Assembly (NCBI GenBank): GCA_964532405.1
Contig: CAZHIC010000002.1
Location: forward strand, 1-64,000
Source: PALSA-1006 sp964532405
GTDB taxonomy: Bacteria > Pseudomonadota > Gammaproteobacteria > Burkholderiales > Gallionellaceae
DNA: 64,000 nucleotides
Direction: 5' to 3'
The notes under the pieces are model-generated. The model searched no databases and had not been told where the DNA came from. It saw nothing but the letters and a program-made list of their open reading frames with translations. Made by a program: the position numbers and the translations under genes. This document shows, in pieces, positions 40,031-48,737 of the stretch (within the stretch, counting starts at the first letter, position 1; each line of letters begins with the position of its first letter).

Positions 40031-40855
40031 TTATTGCGGCGATTTAGAAGTAAATGCGTTATGAGCAAATGCGAAAACCACCGCCCCTAATAGCCCTAAC
40101 AACATCGCCAACCCGATAATCAATCGCTTGTTTGGCGATACCGGCTCTTCAGAAACATAAATTTCGTCGACCACCCTAGTGGTGTAAGTCCGCGACGGAC
40201 TTAGCTGTTCTTCCAATGCCAATTTGGATTGAATCATAGAGCGTAGCTCGCTTGATTTACCTTGCAATAATGTAGCCGACAAAGTTGCATCGAAAGCATT
40301 CCAATTATGACTGGCGAGTAGCTTATTTCGAAGCAGCTCAGTTTCAGCACTCACCTTCTGGATATCCGCAGTCAGTATCAGAAGTTGTTTTGTACTTTTC
40401 TCAATGGAGGCAGCCATCATCGCATTATGTACCTTCTGCAATTTGATGATGGCACCTTGAATTAAATTATTAGCCATCTCCGCCGATGGGCCTCTAAGCT
40501 TTATTTCAATCAACTCAGCACCATTAACCTGACTCGACTTTAACGTACTGTAAAATCTTTGCATCGCTGCCAACTCATCAGATTTAATGCCCGCATAATT
40601 TATCGCTCCTTTGGCAAAAGACGGGAGCATCATGCGCGTCACTGCATTGCCAATAGGCTCAACGACCACCGGCCCTACATGCCCGACATCCAAAACAGCA
40701 GAGGCCTCCCATGAAGGGCGAAGAGCAGCGAAGATAAACAAGACCGCGAGTGCCGCACAGACCAAAGGCAGGCCTAACAGTAATTTCTTGTAGTGCCGAA
40801 GCAGATTAAGAGTCTCTTGCAAACTTACCTCGTCATTATGCATTTTTTCGTTCAT
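40031..40855 (-). CDS. Wzz-like chain-length determinant protein
   Basis: A 274-residue inner-membrane protein with two helices, residues about 25-45 (LLLGLPLVCAALAVLFIF) and about 250-270 (RLIIGLAMLLGLLGAVVFAF), enclosing a coiled-coil periplasmic domain. This is the polysaccharide co-polymerase layout, with the proline just before helix 2 (EEPVSPNKR). ATG 40855 has AGGA at the right spacing; ATG 40861 is alternative but lies against that AGGA. It should regulate O-polysaccharide length with the Wzy-like protein. Confidence 0.85.
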   Translation of the reverse strand: MNEKMHNDEVSLQETLNLLRHYKKLLLGLPLVCAALAVLFIFAALRPSWEASAVLDVGHVGPVVVEPIGNAVTRMMLPSFAKGAINYAGIKSDELAAMQRFYSTLKSSQVNGAELIEIKLRGPSAEMANNLIQGAIIKLQKVHNAMMAASIEKSTKQLLILTADIQKVSAETELLRNKLLASHNWNAFDATLSATLLQGKSSELRSMIQSKLALEEQLSPSRTYTTRVVDEIYVSEEPVSPNKRLIIGLAMLLGLLGAVVFAFAHNAFTSKSPQ

Positions 40856-40863
40856 ATCCATTC

Positions 40864-41832
40864 CTATTCAACAACACTCCAAGCTGAAGTCCCTGTTTTT
40901 TGCAATCCCTCATGAAGAGTATAGGGCGGACACCAGTCAAGCTCGCGCCGAATTTTACCACTATCGACCTGTAATGAACCCAACAATCTCTCAACCTGAT
41001 CCACCTTGCCAATCAAGCGCGCCGCCAATTTCAGCAGTGCCTGAGGGCATAAAAACAACCTTGCCGGATGCCCCATCGCTTCGCCCAGTTGTCTCAGCAA
41101 TTCGTGCGTTGATACATCATCACCGTCACTCACCAAATAGGTTTGGCCTGCAGCTGCGGGATGCGTTGCGCAAACGATTAATGCATCAATCAGATTTTCG
41201 ACATAGATCAGACTACGGAAATTGCGCACAGCTGCCAGCGGCAAAGGAATATCTTTGTTTAGCACCTTGATCATCTGCAGGAAATTGCCCTTTACACCTG
41301 CTCCGTACACCAAAGGAGGGCGTACGATGACCACCTCTAAACCTGTTTCTTGTGCAACTCGATACAAAACCTGCTCCGCCTCGCATTTAGACCTACCGTA
41401 GGGATCAAGTGGTGATGCCTCATCCGTTTCTGTAAACTTCTGTTCACCATAAGTTACTTCGCCATTCACTTTGATTGAACTGACATACACCAAGCGCCTC
41501 ACGCCAACTTCGGCAGCCGATCGTGCCAGCCTTTCTGTTCCAGCTACATTCACGCGACGAAATTCTTCTAGGGGATTACTTGCATCGTCGCGCATAACAT
41601 GTACCCGCGCAGCGAGGTGAACCACAACATCCACATCACTCAACGCATCACCCCAATTTGTATTTTGATCTATCTCACCAACTATTACCGACTCGAATCC
41701 TTCGCATGATGAGTCAGACGTGCGCAAAGCCGCTTTAACTTGCCATCCCCGCCTGATGATTTCAGCGCATAGCCCGCGACCAACAAAGCCGCTCGCTCCG
41801 GTAACCAACCAGCCCCCCCCCTCGTTCTTCAA
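40864..41832 (-). CDS. WbpV-like NAD-dependent reductase/epimerase
   Basis: A 322-residue extended SDR. GWLVTGASGFVGRGLCAEI is the cofactor loop, VSSIKVNGEVTYGEQKF and the catalytic YGRSKCEAEQVL (Y-x3-K) follow, then VIVRPPLVYGAGVKGNFLQM. Sequence style is that of WbpV/WreQ UDP-N-acetylquinovosamine-forming enzymes and of undecaprenyl-linked 4-epimerases. The start is TTG 41832, which overlaps the upstream stop as TTGA with GGAG upstream. A G9 tract (41813-41821) encodes glycines at residues 5-7. Confidence 0.87.
   Translation of the reverse strand: MKNEGGGWLVTGASGFVGRGLCAEIIRRGWQVKAALRTSDSSCEGFESVIVGEIDQNTNWGDALSDVDVVVHLAARVHVMRDDASNPLEEFRRVNVAGTERLARSAAEVGVRRLVYVSSIKVNGEVTYGEQKFTETDEASPLDPYGRSKCEAEQVLYRVAQETGLEVVIVRPPLVYGAGVKGNFLQMIKVLNKDIPLPLAAVRNFRSLIYVENLIDALIVCATHPAAAGQTYLVSDGDDVSTHELLRQLGEAMGHPARLFLCPQALLKLAARLIGKVDQVERLLGSLQVDSGKIRRELDWCPPYTLHEGLQKTGTSAWSVVE
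41813..41821. repeat. G9/C9 tract at the start of the WbpV-like gene
   Basis: Nine identical bases (G on the coding strand) lie within the first seven codons after a TTG start that itself overlaps the upstream stop codon. A gain of one base would lead to TGA about 20 codons on; a loss stays open for longer but in the wrong frame. Confidence 0.7.
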
Positions 41833-42644
41833 AGAATTCGCTCCAACAATCGGATAGGGAGTTTCAGCGCCAACATAAATATGTTAGTGTAAAGCCCGTT
41901 CTCGGCGCAGGCGCGAATAATTTCACGATTTACCAGCCAGTTGGATTTAATTCCGCTACTACTCACCCCCCCAGCGCGCATTTTAACGGTGGTTTCATCA
42001 ATAAAACTCCAAGTAATTTTGTGTTTAAGTAGCAAGCGCACAAGCATTTCAAAGTCTGCCGCAATACGATAACTTGTACGGTACGGCTCTGCCTTTTCAT
42101 AGCACGATCTCTTGCAATAAAACGTCGGATGCGGAGGCATAACGCCTATCCGCAGCATAAACGGACTAAAACTTGAAATACGATATTTTCTCAACACCCG
42201 ATCCAGATTGACCGAATCAACAATATCCAAACAGGAAAAAACCGCATCCACGTTGCTTACTTGAAGGCGTGTCGTAATTATTTTCAGTGACGATGAATTA
42301 GCAAAGAAATCATCTGAGTTGAGCATGCCAATATATTCACCTCTTGCCAAGGCAATACCTTTGTTCATTGCATCATAAATGCCGGCATCTTTCTCACTCA
42401 CCCAATAATCAATTTGATCATCATACTTGCGCAGAATGTCCAGCGTTGCGTCCGTGGACCCCCCATCAACAATGATGTGTTCAACATTATCATAGGTTTG
42501 CTCAATGACGCTACGTATAGTGTGTTCAAGTGTTGCTGCGCCGTTGAATACCACGGTAATTACAGACACTAATGGACTCGCTGACTTGGCATCCCCAGCT
42601 CTTCCCTTCGTTCTCAACCCACCTTCTTGTCGAACACTATTCAA
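41829..42644 (-). CDS. Family 2 glycosyltransferase (WcaA-like)
   Basis: A 271-residue GT-A enzyme. PLVSVITVVFNGAATLEHTI, HIIVDGGSTDATLDILRKY, WVSEKDAGIYDAMNKGIALA and YIGMLNSDDFF are typical of WcaA/colanic-acid-type transferases. A non-conserved 25-residue N-terminus precedes the fold, so a later start is possible. It feeds directly (four-base overlap) into the WbpV-like gene. Confidence 0.88.
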   Translation of the reverse strand: MNSVRQEGGLRTKGRAGDAKSASPLVSVITVVFNGAATLEHTIRSVIEQTYDNVEHIIVDGGSTDATLDILRKYDDQIDYWVSEKDAGIYDAMNKGIALARGEYIGMLNSDDFFANSSSLKIITTRLQVSNVDAVFSCLDIVDSVNLDRVLRKYRISSFSPFMLRIGVMPPHPTFYCKRSCYEKAEPYRTSYRIAADFEMLVRLLLKHKITWSFIDETTVKMRAGGVSSSGIKSNWLVNREIIRACAENGLYTNIFMLALKLPIRLLERIL

Positions 42645-42680
42645 TTATGAGTCCCCAGTATTTAATTGTTGTCACGGGTC

Positions 42681-43814
42681 TTACGAGGGCTTTGAGACCG
42701 ACTTAAACAGATCCATATATTTCACGGTCATATTATCCCACCTGAATTTATTGACGACAAAATCAAATCCCTTTTTCCCCATCCCAATTCGATCACATCC
42801 ATTATCTGCCAAAAATGATAATCCATCTGCAAGCCCTTCAATGGTGGGATCGACTTCAATGGCTCCCCCGCACTCGGCCAATTCACCAAAATCAGCGGTT
42901 TTAGTAATTAAGACAGGTTTTGCACAACATGCCGCTTCGGGAGCGATAATTGTCATTGCGTCTTTAATTGAGGGGATGACGATAAACTCTGCCGCATGGT
43001 AAGCCTCACTTTTTGCTTTGCCGAAAAGTGGATTTATAAACACAATGCTATTTTGAAGGCCGAGCTCTACAACTTTACGTTCCATTTCGTTTCGGTAGGC
43101 CCCCTGCGTTCCCACCAACACCAAACACCAATCATTGAACTTGCTTCGCTTTAAATTAAATGCATCGATGAGTAAATGAACCCCTTTAATAGGGTCCATC
43201 CTGCCAATGAACAACATTATTTTTCGATCACCCAAGGAAAACTGTTGCCGAAAATGGTCATTGTCCCTGTGCAAAAAATTCTCTGGAATAATTCCGTTAG
43301 GTATCAAATGTACTTTCTCTGGCACCGCACCTGCATTAATCAAATCCTCCCTCTCTTCGTTTGTTACAGCGATGCAAGCACTCGCGTGACGAATCATTGG
43401 AATCGTCAGATATTTTCTGTACAAATGTTTCAGAAATTTTGACCTATTATGGACGGCTACAAATCCCATTGCCGAAAACACATAAGGAATATTATGCTTC
43501 ACCGCTGCTGAGGCAGTCATATTCGCCAGCAAACTCCAATTCTTGGATATATGAACCACGTCATAATTAGAAATGTTTTGGTCTAGCCATTTTTTTGCAC
43601 CAATTGGAAACAAATAACGACAATGTAGCGCATCTACAAAATACGCCTTCCCTCCTAAAAGCTTAGAAACCCATTCCCTGTCCAAACGCCATTTAGTTGT
43701 TAGCGTATCAATGTGGACACCACCTAAACCTAGATAGTAACTCATTTGATAGGCTCTCTCTGTGGCTCCACCGAAGATTGGATTCAGAAGCTCAATAACA
43801 TTCAATACCTTCAT
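42681..43814 (-). CDS. Family 4 glycosyltransferase (GT-B)
   Basis: A 377-residue GT-B enzyme of the GT4 group. The N-terminal domain opens MKVLNVIELLNPIFGGATERA. The donor domain shows VHLIPNGIIPENF, IMLFIGRMDPIKGVHLLIDA and the E-x7-E type region VIPSIKDAMTIIAPEAACC. Sugar specificity is unknown. Composition is clearly lower in GC than the housekeeping half of the window. Confidence 0.88.
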   Translation of the reverse strand: MKVLNVIELLNPIFGGATERAYQMSYYLGLGGVHIDTLTTKWRLDREWVSKLLGGKAYFVDALHCRYLFPIGAKKWLDQNISNYDVVHISKNWSLLANMTASAAVKHNIPYVFSAMGFVAVHNRSKFLKHLYRKYLTIPMIRHASACIAVTNEEREDLINAGAVPEKVHLIPNGIIPENFLHRDNDHFRQQFSLGDRKIMLFIGRMDPIKGVHLLIDAFNLKRSKFNDWCLVLVGTQGAYRNEMERKVVELGLQNSIVFINPLFGKAKSEAYHAAEFIVIPSIKDAMTIIAPEAACCAKPVLITKTADFGELAECGGAIEVDPTIEGLADGLSFLADNGCDRIGMGKKGFDFVVNKFRWDNMTVKYMDLFKSVSKPS

Positions 43815-43865
43815 TTACCCATCCCACTGTATTGTTAATGAATTCATTTTTAAAAATGAACGTAA

Positions 43866-44846
43866 CTACTTACCTTCGTTTTTTTCTTTTCTCAACCAAT
43901 CTAGCGTCTGCTGTATACCATCAGCTCGACTATAGGGTGGCATACCGACAGCCGCATATAGATCCTCTAATTGGCAAATGTTGTTTGTGGTCATATTTCG
44001 GAGTCGGAAGCTATTCATCGGTATTTGAACTCCCAACTTACCCGCCCAATCACCTAATAATGCAAGCATCTTAAATAGGGGATAAGGTACCTTAATTGCA
44101 GGAGACTTTCCCAGCGCCCGCAGAATGTCATCCGCCCATTCCGAAATATTTATTGGGGGGAAATCCCCGATATATATGGTTTTGCAGTTCAGACTACTAT
44201 CCTGTGAGAACAATAGTTGATTCATCTGGTACACAGCGTTCCCAACATAGCCAAATGTTTTCGTAGCAGATGTCCCCTTCAGGTTCACATATCTGCCGCT
44301 TATCAAAATATCAAAGAAATTACGGTAAGGCTCACCAAACCACGGCCCCCAAATTGAAGTAGGCCGAATGATGTTCCATTCTGAATTAATTAATTCAGAA
44401 TTCTTGATAATTTTTTCTGTCAATACCTTGCTTTCTCCGTACACTGTTGATGGCCTGTAATCATCATAATCAACCGGCTGATAACCGACTTCGCAAACCA
44501 GCATACTCGATGCGAATAGAGTTTTAATTACTTTCCCAGATTCGTTGATTGCTTCAATAACATTTTCGACTCCAATTGTATTGGCCAAGTATTCTGATAG
44601 CTGGGAGCCAGTCAAATTGGTTCGGGCTGCCAGATGTATTACATGCGTAGGCTGGTATTCACGCATACAATCTATCAGAGGTTTTTTATCGCAAATATCT
44701 AATTGCTTGAAACAGCGCATATGAGCACTGTTGCGTGGCTTGGCAATATCTAATGAAAGAACCTCGATATTTTTGTCGTAATAGAATTGCACAACATTAG
44801 TACCAATAAACCCTGATCCACCGGTAACAAGTATTTTAATATCCAC
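43866..44846 (-). CDS. NAD-dependent epimerase/dehydratase family protein
   Basis: An extended SDR of about 326 residues. VTGGSGFIGTNVVQFYY is the cofactor loop, VIHLAARTNLTGSQLSEY follows, and the catalytic tyrosine/lysine pair is in TVYGESKVLTEKII (Y-x3-K). I chose GTG 44846, which follows GGAG at suitable spacing and starts VDIKILVTGG; an in-frame ATG at 44873 would add nine residues. Whether it epimerises, reduces or dehydrates a nucleotide sugar is not decided by the sequence. Confidence 0.82.
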   Translation of the reverse strand: MDIKILVTGGSGFIGTNVVQFYYDKNIEVLSLDIAKPRNSAHMRCFKQLDICDKKPLIDCMREYQPTHVIHLAARTNLTGSQLSEYLANTIGVENVIEAINESGKVIKTLFASSMLVCEVGYQPVDYDDYRPSTVYGESKVLTEKIIKNSELINSEWNIIRPTSIWGPWFGEPYRNFFDILISGRYVNLKGTSATKTFGYVGNAVYQMNQLLFSQDSSLNCKTIYIGDFPPINISEWADDILRALGKSPAIKVPYPLFKMLALLGDWAGKLGVQIPMNSFRLRNMTTNNICQLEDLYAAVGMPPYSRADGIQQTLDWLRKEKNEGK

Positions 44847-44925
44847 CACTGCTCCACATTTTCTAGGTAGCACTAAATTGTAGTCAATTTCTTTTATATA
44901 CTACACATTGTCGCAATTGCAACGA

Positions 44926-45873
44926 CTAGACTTCGCCGCTTTTTTTAGACTTGGATAGAGCCGTATAATCGCGCCGCCCATGCTTCCCGATAATGAAGTC
45001 TCTAATCCCGTACAAAACACCCAGTATGCTTTTCCATTTTCCGTGCAACAAAAACAAAAATCCACGCTTTACTACATATGCCAAGTAATAGCTCTGCGAC
45101 ATTATTAACTGACTAAATCCTTTTGCCCAACGCTTATGGAATAGCAAATAGTTGCGAGTTTGATAGTATACATATTGAGGCGCATCAGTCCCCCCACTAC
45201 TGGCCGATTCAATATGCCATACGCTAGCTGACGGTTCGTATTTGATTGTGTATCCCGCATTAGCCACTCGTAAGCAATAATCTAGATCTTCGCAAACTGC
45301 GAAATATTCATTAGATAACATCCCCACTTCGCTGATAACTTTACTTCTGATCAACATCGCACAACCCGTAACATAATCAACATCACTCGCTTGATCAAAT
45401 TGCCCCTCGTCTTCAACTTTATAACCTAACGAATATCCCATTAAATATCTTTTGTTCAATGCTCCACCGGCAGACCAAATAAGATTCCTCGCAGGATGAA
45501 AATAGATCTTTGGACTCAAAATGCCTATCTGGTTATCCAAATCGGCCGCCTGCATAATATTTAGCAGGGTGTTAGGGGCGATATAGGTATCGTTATTTAA
45601 CAGAAATACATAATCCACTTTACAATCCAACGCGTACTTGATTCCCTCGTTGTTACCTCCCGTATACCCCAGATTTTCGCCTGTTTCGATAAGCTCGAAA
45701 TCTAACTCGCATTGCCTAAGTTTCTGGATTTGATCAGCGCGCGAACCATTGTCAACGACCACTACAAAATAGTCTTGATAAGTCGAAGTGTGAATAGATT
45801 CAAGACAATTCAGTGTGTCATCAGAACCATTCCAGTTAACTAAAATAACTGCCAAGCGTGCAGAGCGTTTCAT
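44926..45873 (-). CDS. Family 2 glycosyltransferase, rhamnosyltransferase-like
   Basis: A 315-residue GT-A enzyme with the WbbL/rhamnosyltransferase look: LAVILVNWNGSDDTLNCLES, VVVDNGSRADQIQ, NLGYTGGNNEGIKYAL, YVFLLNNDTYIAP and the later AVCEDLDYCLRVANAGY. C-terminal residues 240-300 (KGFSQLIMSQSYYLAYVV and on) are hydrophobic and may bind the membrane. The donor is unknown. Confidence 0.9.
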   Translation of the reverse strand: MKRSARLAVILVNWNGSDDTLNCLESIHTSTYQDYFVVVVDNGSRADQIQKLRQCELDFELIETGENLGYTGGNNEGIKYALDCKVDYVFLLNNDTYIAPNTLLNIMQAADLDNQIGILSPKIYFHPARNLIWSAGGALNKRYLMGYSLGYKVEDEGQFDQASDVDYVTGCAMLIRSKVISEVGMLSNEYFAVCEDLDYCLRVANAGYTIKYEPSASVWHIESASSGGTDAPQYVYYQTRNYLLFHKRWAKGFSQLIMSQSYYLAYVVKRGFLFLLHGKWKSILGVLYGIRDFIIGKHGRRDYTALSKSKKSGEV

Positions 45874-46001
45874 AAATAATCAAGCCTATTTGTATTTTAA
45901 TTCTGATGCTTCTATATAGTTATCAGCAAAGTTGGATTCGTACTCACTGCAAACACGCAATTAAATACTTACTCGGCTCATGTTTTCGGTCTCAATTCCA
46001 G

Positions 46002-47462
46002 CTAATTCGAGTCGGACGTAGAATGATTGACGCTAACAATCGTATTTTTATGCACATCAACAATTATCGCGCGGCTAAGCGCCACTCCACACGCCATTAG
46101 AAACCATACGAAGTCGTTAAGATAGTATGAATATAAAAGATTCCCCAATATGATTGTAATGTACGCTGCCAGCAAACCCGCCAGTAGGTTCCGCTCCTGA
46201 CTTTTCTCTCGGCGCACGAATAACCCGCGCCACATATATTGTACAGCCAACCCCATGATCAACCACTCGAGTCCAGCACCTATCAAACCGGTCTCCCCCA
46301 ACATATTTATATGATGAGTGTGTGATCCCGCCCACCCAGCCTGATAATTCTTTGAGAACCAAGGCGAAGCGTTAACCCCGGGGCCGACCCCAAAAAAAGG
46401 GCTTGATGCGAACGCATCCAAACCCAACAACCGCGTATGGATATGTTCTGCCATAGATTCATTTTTACTTCCTTTCTCGTCTACTAAATCAGTAAACCGT
46501 GAAGAAATAGCCTGGGAAATATTCGTCAAGTCGATGTCCAGTACTGCGATGCTTACTAGCACACCAAGAGCTATTATTAATGCCAATGAAGTGAAAGGCT
46601 TAATGCTCGCGAGAAAAGATCGTTGCGCAACAGGCTGAACACGCCATAGCAGAAAGAACAGCACTGGAATACCGAACACGACAAAAGCAAGAATCCCGCT
46701 TCGAGATAAAGAAAAAAGGAGCCCCAGCGAGCCAGTAATTAAAACTATATATAGAAATAATGATCGACGGTTTAGTACAAATAGGGCCATTGCCAATATC
46801 AAAATGCCAGCCATATACCCGGCATAGTGGCTCACATCGGCGGGGAAAAATCCTATTGCTCGGAACATATGATACTCACCTGAATAAAAGTATCCGCCTA
46901 CGGTTCTATCGTTTGCCGTAGGGATGCCAGCCATGAGAGTTTGGTATGTGGGCAAACTATATGGGCCACCGATAACCAGATACAAACCATACAGCCCCTG
47001 CACTATTCCTATACCAAGATAAATCTTGACTGCTTTGGTTATTACCTCAACTCTGTCGCCAACAATAATCACTGTAACAAACATCGTCATCAAACTCAGA
47101 TAAATAGAGATTTGACGCAGACCATCCATTAAGTGATCCGAAAGCAGTGCAGACACTAACTGTTCAAAAATTAATACTAGGAAGAGTAGGCCAAATAAGA
47201 GTAGTGACTTACTGGGTATGCAAATTTGTTTACGCATGCCTAGCCTAATCAGAATCGCAATTAGAAAGAAAAGAACAATTATGCGCGACAGATAAAATGT
47301 AACGCCCAAATGTATATTTATACCAACCAGCGACACACCTGCCGCTAGCGCATAAAGAATATATTTTGGACGCGAGGCCGCAACCATTGCTGCAAATGAG
47401 CTCAATATGACAATCACGGCTACCAGTATTGCCACCACAGAGTAATCTTCTATCGAGCCCAT
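46002..47462 (-). CDS. O-antigen polymerase/ligase family protein (Wzy-like)
   Basis: A 486-residue protein with about twelve hydrophobic segments. The Wzy_C/O-antigen-ligase pattern is visible: FSLSRSGILAFVVFGIPVLF, a large periplasmic loop with FASSPFFGVGPGVNASPW, then SHTHHINMLGETGLIGAGLEW carrying the conserved His and Gly. Given the neighbouring Wzz-like and initiation genes, a Wzy polymerase role is likely, but a ligase cannot be excluded. It differs from the fused ligase domain at 29192. Confidence 0.85.
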   Translation of the reverse strand: MGSIEDYSVVAILVAVIVILSSFAAMVAASRPKYILYALAAGVSLVGINIHLGVTFYLSRIIVLFFLIAILIRLGMRKQICIPSKSLLLFGLLFLVLIFEQLVSALLSDHLMDGLRQISIYLSLMTMFVTVIIVGDRVEVITKAVKIYLGIGIVQGLYGLYLVIGGPYSLPTYQTLMAGIPTANDRTVGGYFYSGEYHMFRAIGFFPADVSHYAGYMAGILILAMALFVLNRRSLFLYIVLITGSLGLLFSLSRSGILAFVVFGIPVLFFLLWRVQPVAQRSFLASIKPFTSLALIIALGVLVSIAVLDIDLTNISQAISSRFTDLVDEKGSKNESMAEHIHTRLLGLDAFASSPFFGVGPGVNASPWFSKNYQAGWAGSHTHHINMLGETGLIGAGLEWLIMGLAVQYMWRGLFVRREKSQERNLLAGLLAAYITIILGNLLYSYYLNDFVWFLMACGVALSRAIIVDVHKNTIVSVNHSTSDSN

Positions 47463-47488
47463 ATTATTACAGAGGAGAGGCGTTGTAA

Positions 47489-48667
47489 TTATTCAAGGCA
47501 ATTCCGTTCCGCATACAGCTCAATCGTCTTTTGCATGTTTTTTTCTAACTGCTGCGAGGCTTGCTCCCACGACCAGCTTTCCTGAACCCACTGTCTTCCC
47601 GTTGCGCTCATGCTCTGCCACATTAGCTTGTCATTCATAAGCTGCTCAATTGCCTGTCCGAACTCATGCGGATCCCTTTCTGTCAGTAATCCTGTTTTAT
47701 TGTGAAGAACCGTTTCGCGCACGCCAGCCTCTGCAATACCCACAACCGGCGTACCACATGACATAGATTCTAGAGGAACCAGACCAAGAGGTTCCAGCAA
47801 ACTGGGGAACACGGTTAAGGTGGCTTGGTTATAGGCTTTCACCAAATCACTATCATCCACTAAACACTCAAATGAGATTGAAACACCAAGTTTTTCTGCC
47901 AATTGAACCAGTTGTTCTTTGTAGCCAGGCAGACCATACGCAAAATTGTAAATAAATTTGATGAGCGGTCGTTTACTTAAAGTACCAATACTCCTGATTA
48001 CAAAATCCTGTCCTTTTGCGGAATTTAGTGCTCCCACGCATAAGACCGTAGGCTCTCGCTGCAGATCTAGCGGACGAAAAAACTGGGCATCGACCCCCAA
48101 ATAATTTAGGCGCGGATAGATTCCATAATTGCGGTAGAGGTTTTCGCGAGAATACAATGAACTGGTACATATTTGAGTCGCGCTAATTGCGTTTGCACGA
48201 TCAATTGCTATACCCCACTTCAAAACCAATTTTTTCAAGCTTGCCAGATACCCATCTTGAGCTTGCCCCCTGTAATGAGGTTCCATTATCTTAGCCGAGG
48301 GTTCATGGCAAAAATACAGCGAAGGAATATCCAAATAACGCAACACACAGGGGCTATTCGTCACCTTACATTGCATAACCAGAGCGACATCGTATTTTCC
48401 ATCGTTAATCAGTCGCGCAGTTTTTTTCGATGCAGTACGAACACGATTTATCGAAATAATTCGCCCCACTCCTCTCGCACCGGATGTTTCGCCGCCATCC
48501 ACGAAAATTGTGTTTTTCACTAATGGCCGTATATCTAAAAAATCTTCAGCTTTTTTATCGTAAATATATAAATCAATCTCGTGCTCTTTCGTGAGATGTT
48601 TTATAAACTCGAAAACCGCTCTTTTGGCACCACCTGAAGGCAAGTTGTGAAATAACGCAATACGCAT
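47489..48667 (-). CDS. Family 4 glycosyltransferase
   Basis: A 392-residue GT-B enzyme. MRIALFHNLPSGGAKRAVFE begins the acceptor domain. In the donor domain, PTVLCVGALNSAKGQDFVIR and the E-x7-E motif in FPSLLEPLGLVPLESMSCGTP are clear, followed by VVGIAEAGVRETVLHNKTG. It is the next gene after the Wzy-like membrane protein in transcription order reversed. The donor is unknown. Confidence 0.9.
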   Translation of the reverse strand: MRIALFHNLPSGGAKRAVFEFIKHLTKEHEIDLYIYDKKAEDFLDIRPLVKNTIFVDGGETSGARGVGRIISINRVRTASKKTARLINDGKYDVALVMQCKVTNSPCVLRYLDIPSLYFCHEPSAKIMEPHYRGQAQDGYLASLKKLVLKWGIAIDRANAISATQICTSSLYSRENLYRNYGIYPRLNYLGVDAQFFRPLDLQREPTVLCVGALNSAKGQDFVIRSIGTLSKRPLIKFIYNFAYGLPGYKEQLVQLAEKLGVSISFECLVDDSDLVKAYNQATLTVFPSLLEPLGLVPLESMSCGTPVVGIAEAGVRETVLHNKTGLLTERDPHEFGQAIEQLMNDKLMWQSMSATGRQWVQESWSWEQASQQLEKNMQKTIELYAERNCLE

Positions 48668-48737
48668 ATAGCTTTTAATTGGGGTGAAATTTTGATTTTA
48701 TTGCCGCTTTTTTCATTATACACAGCAAAATATACTG

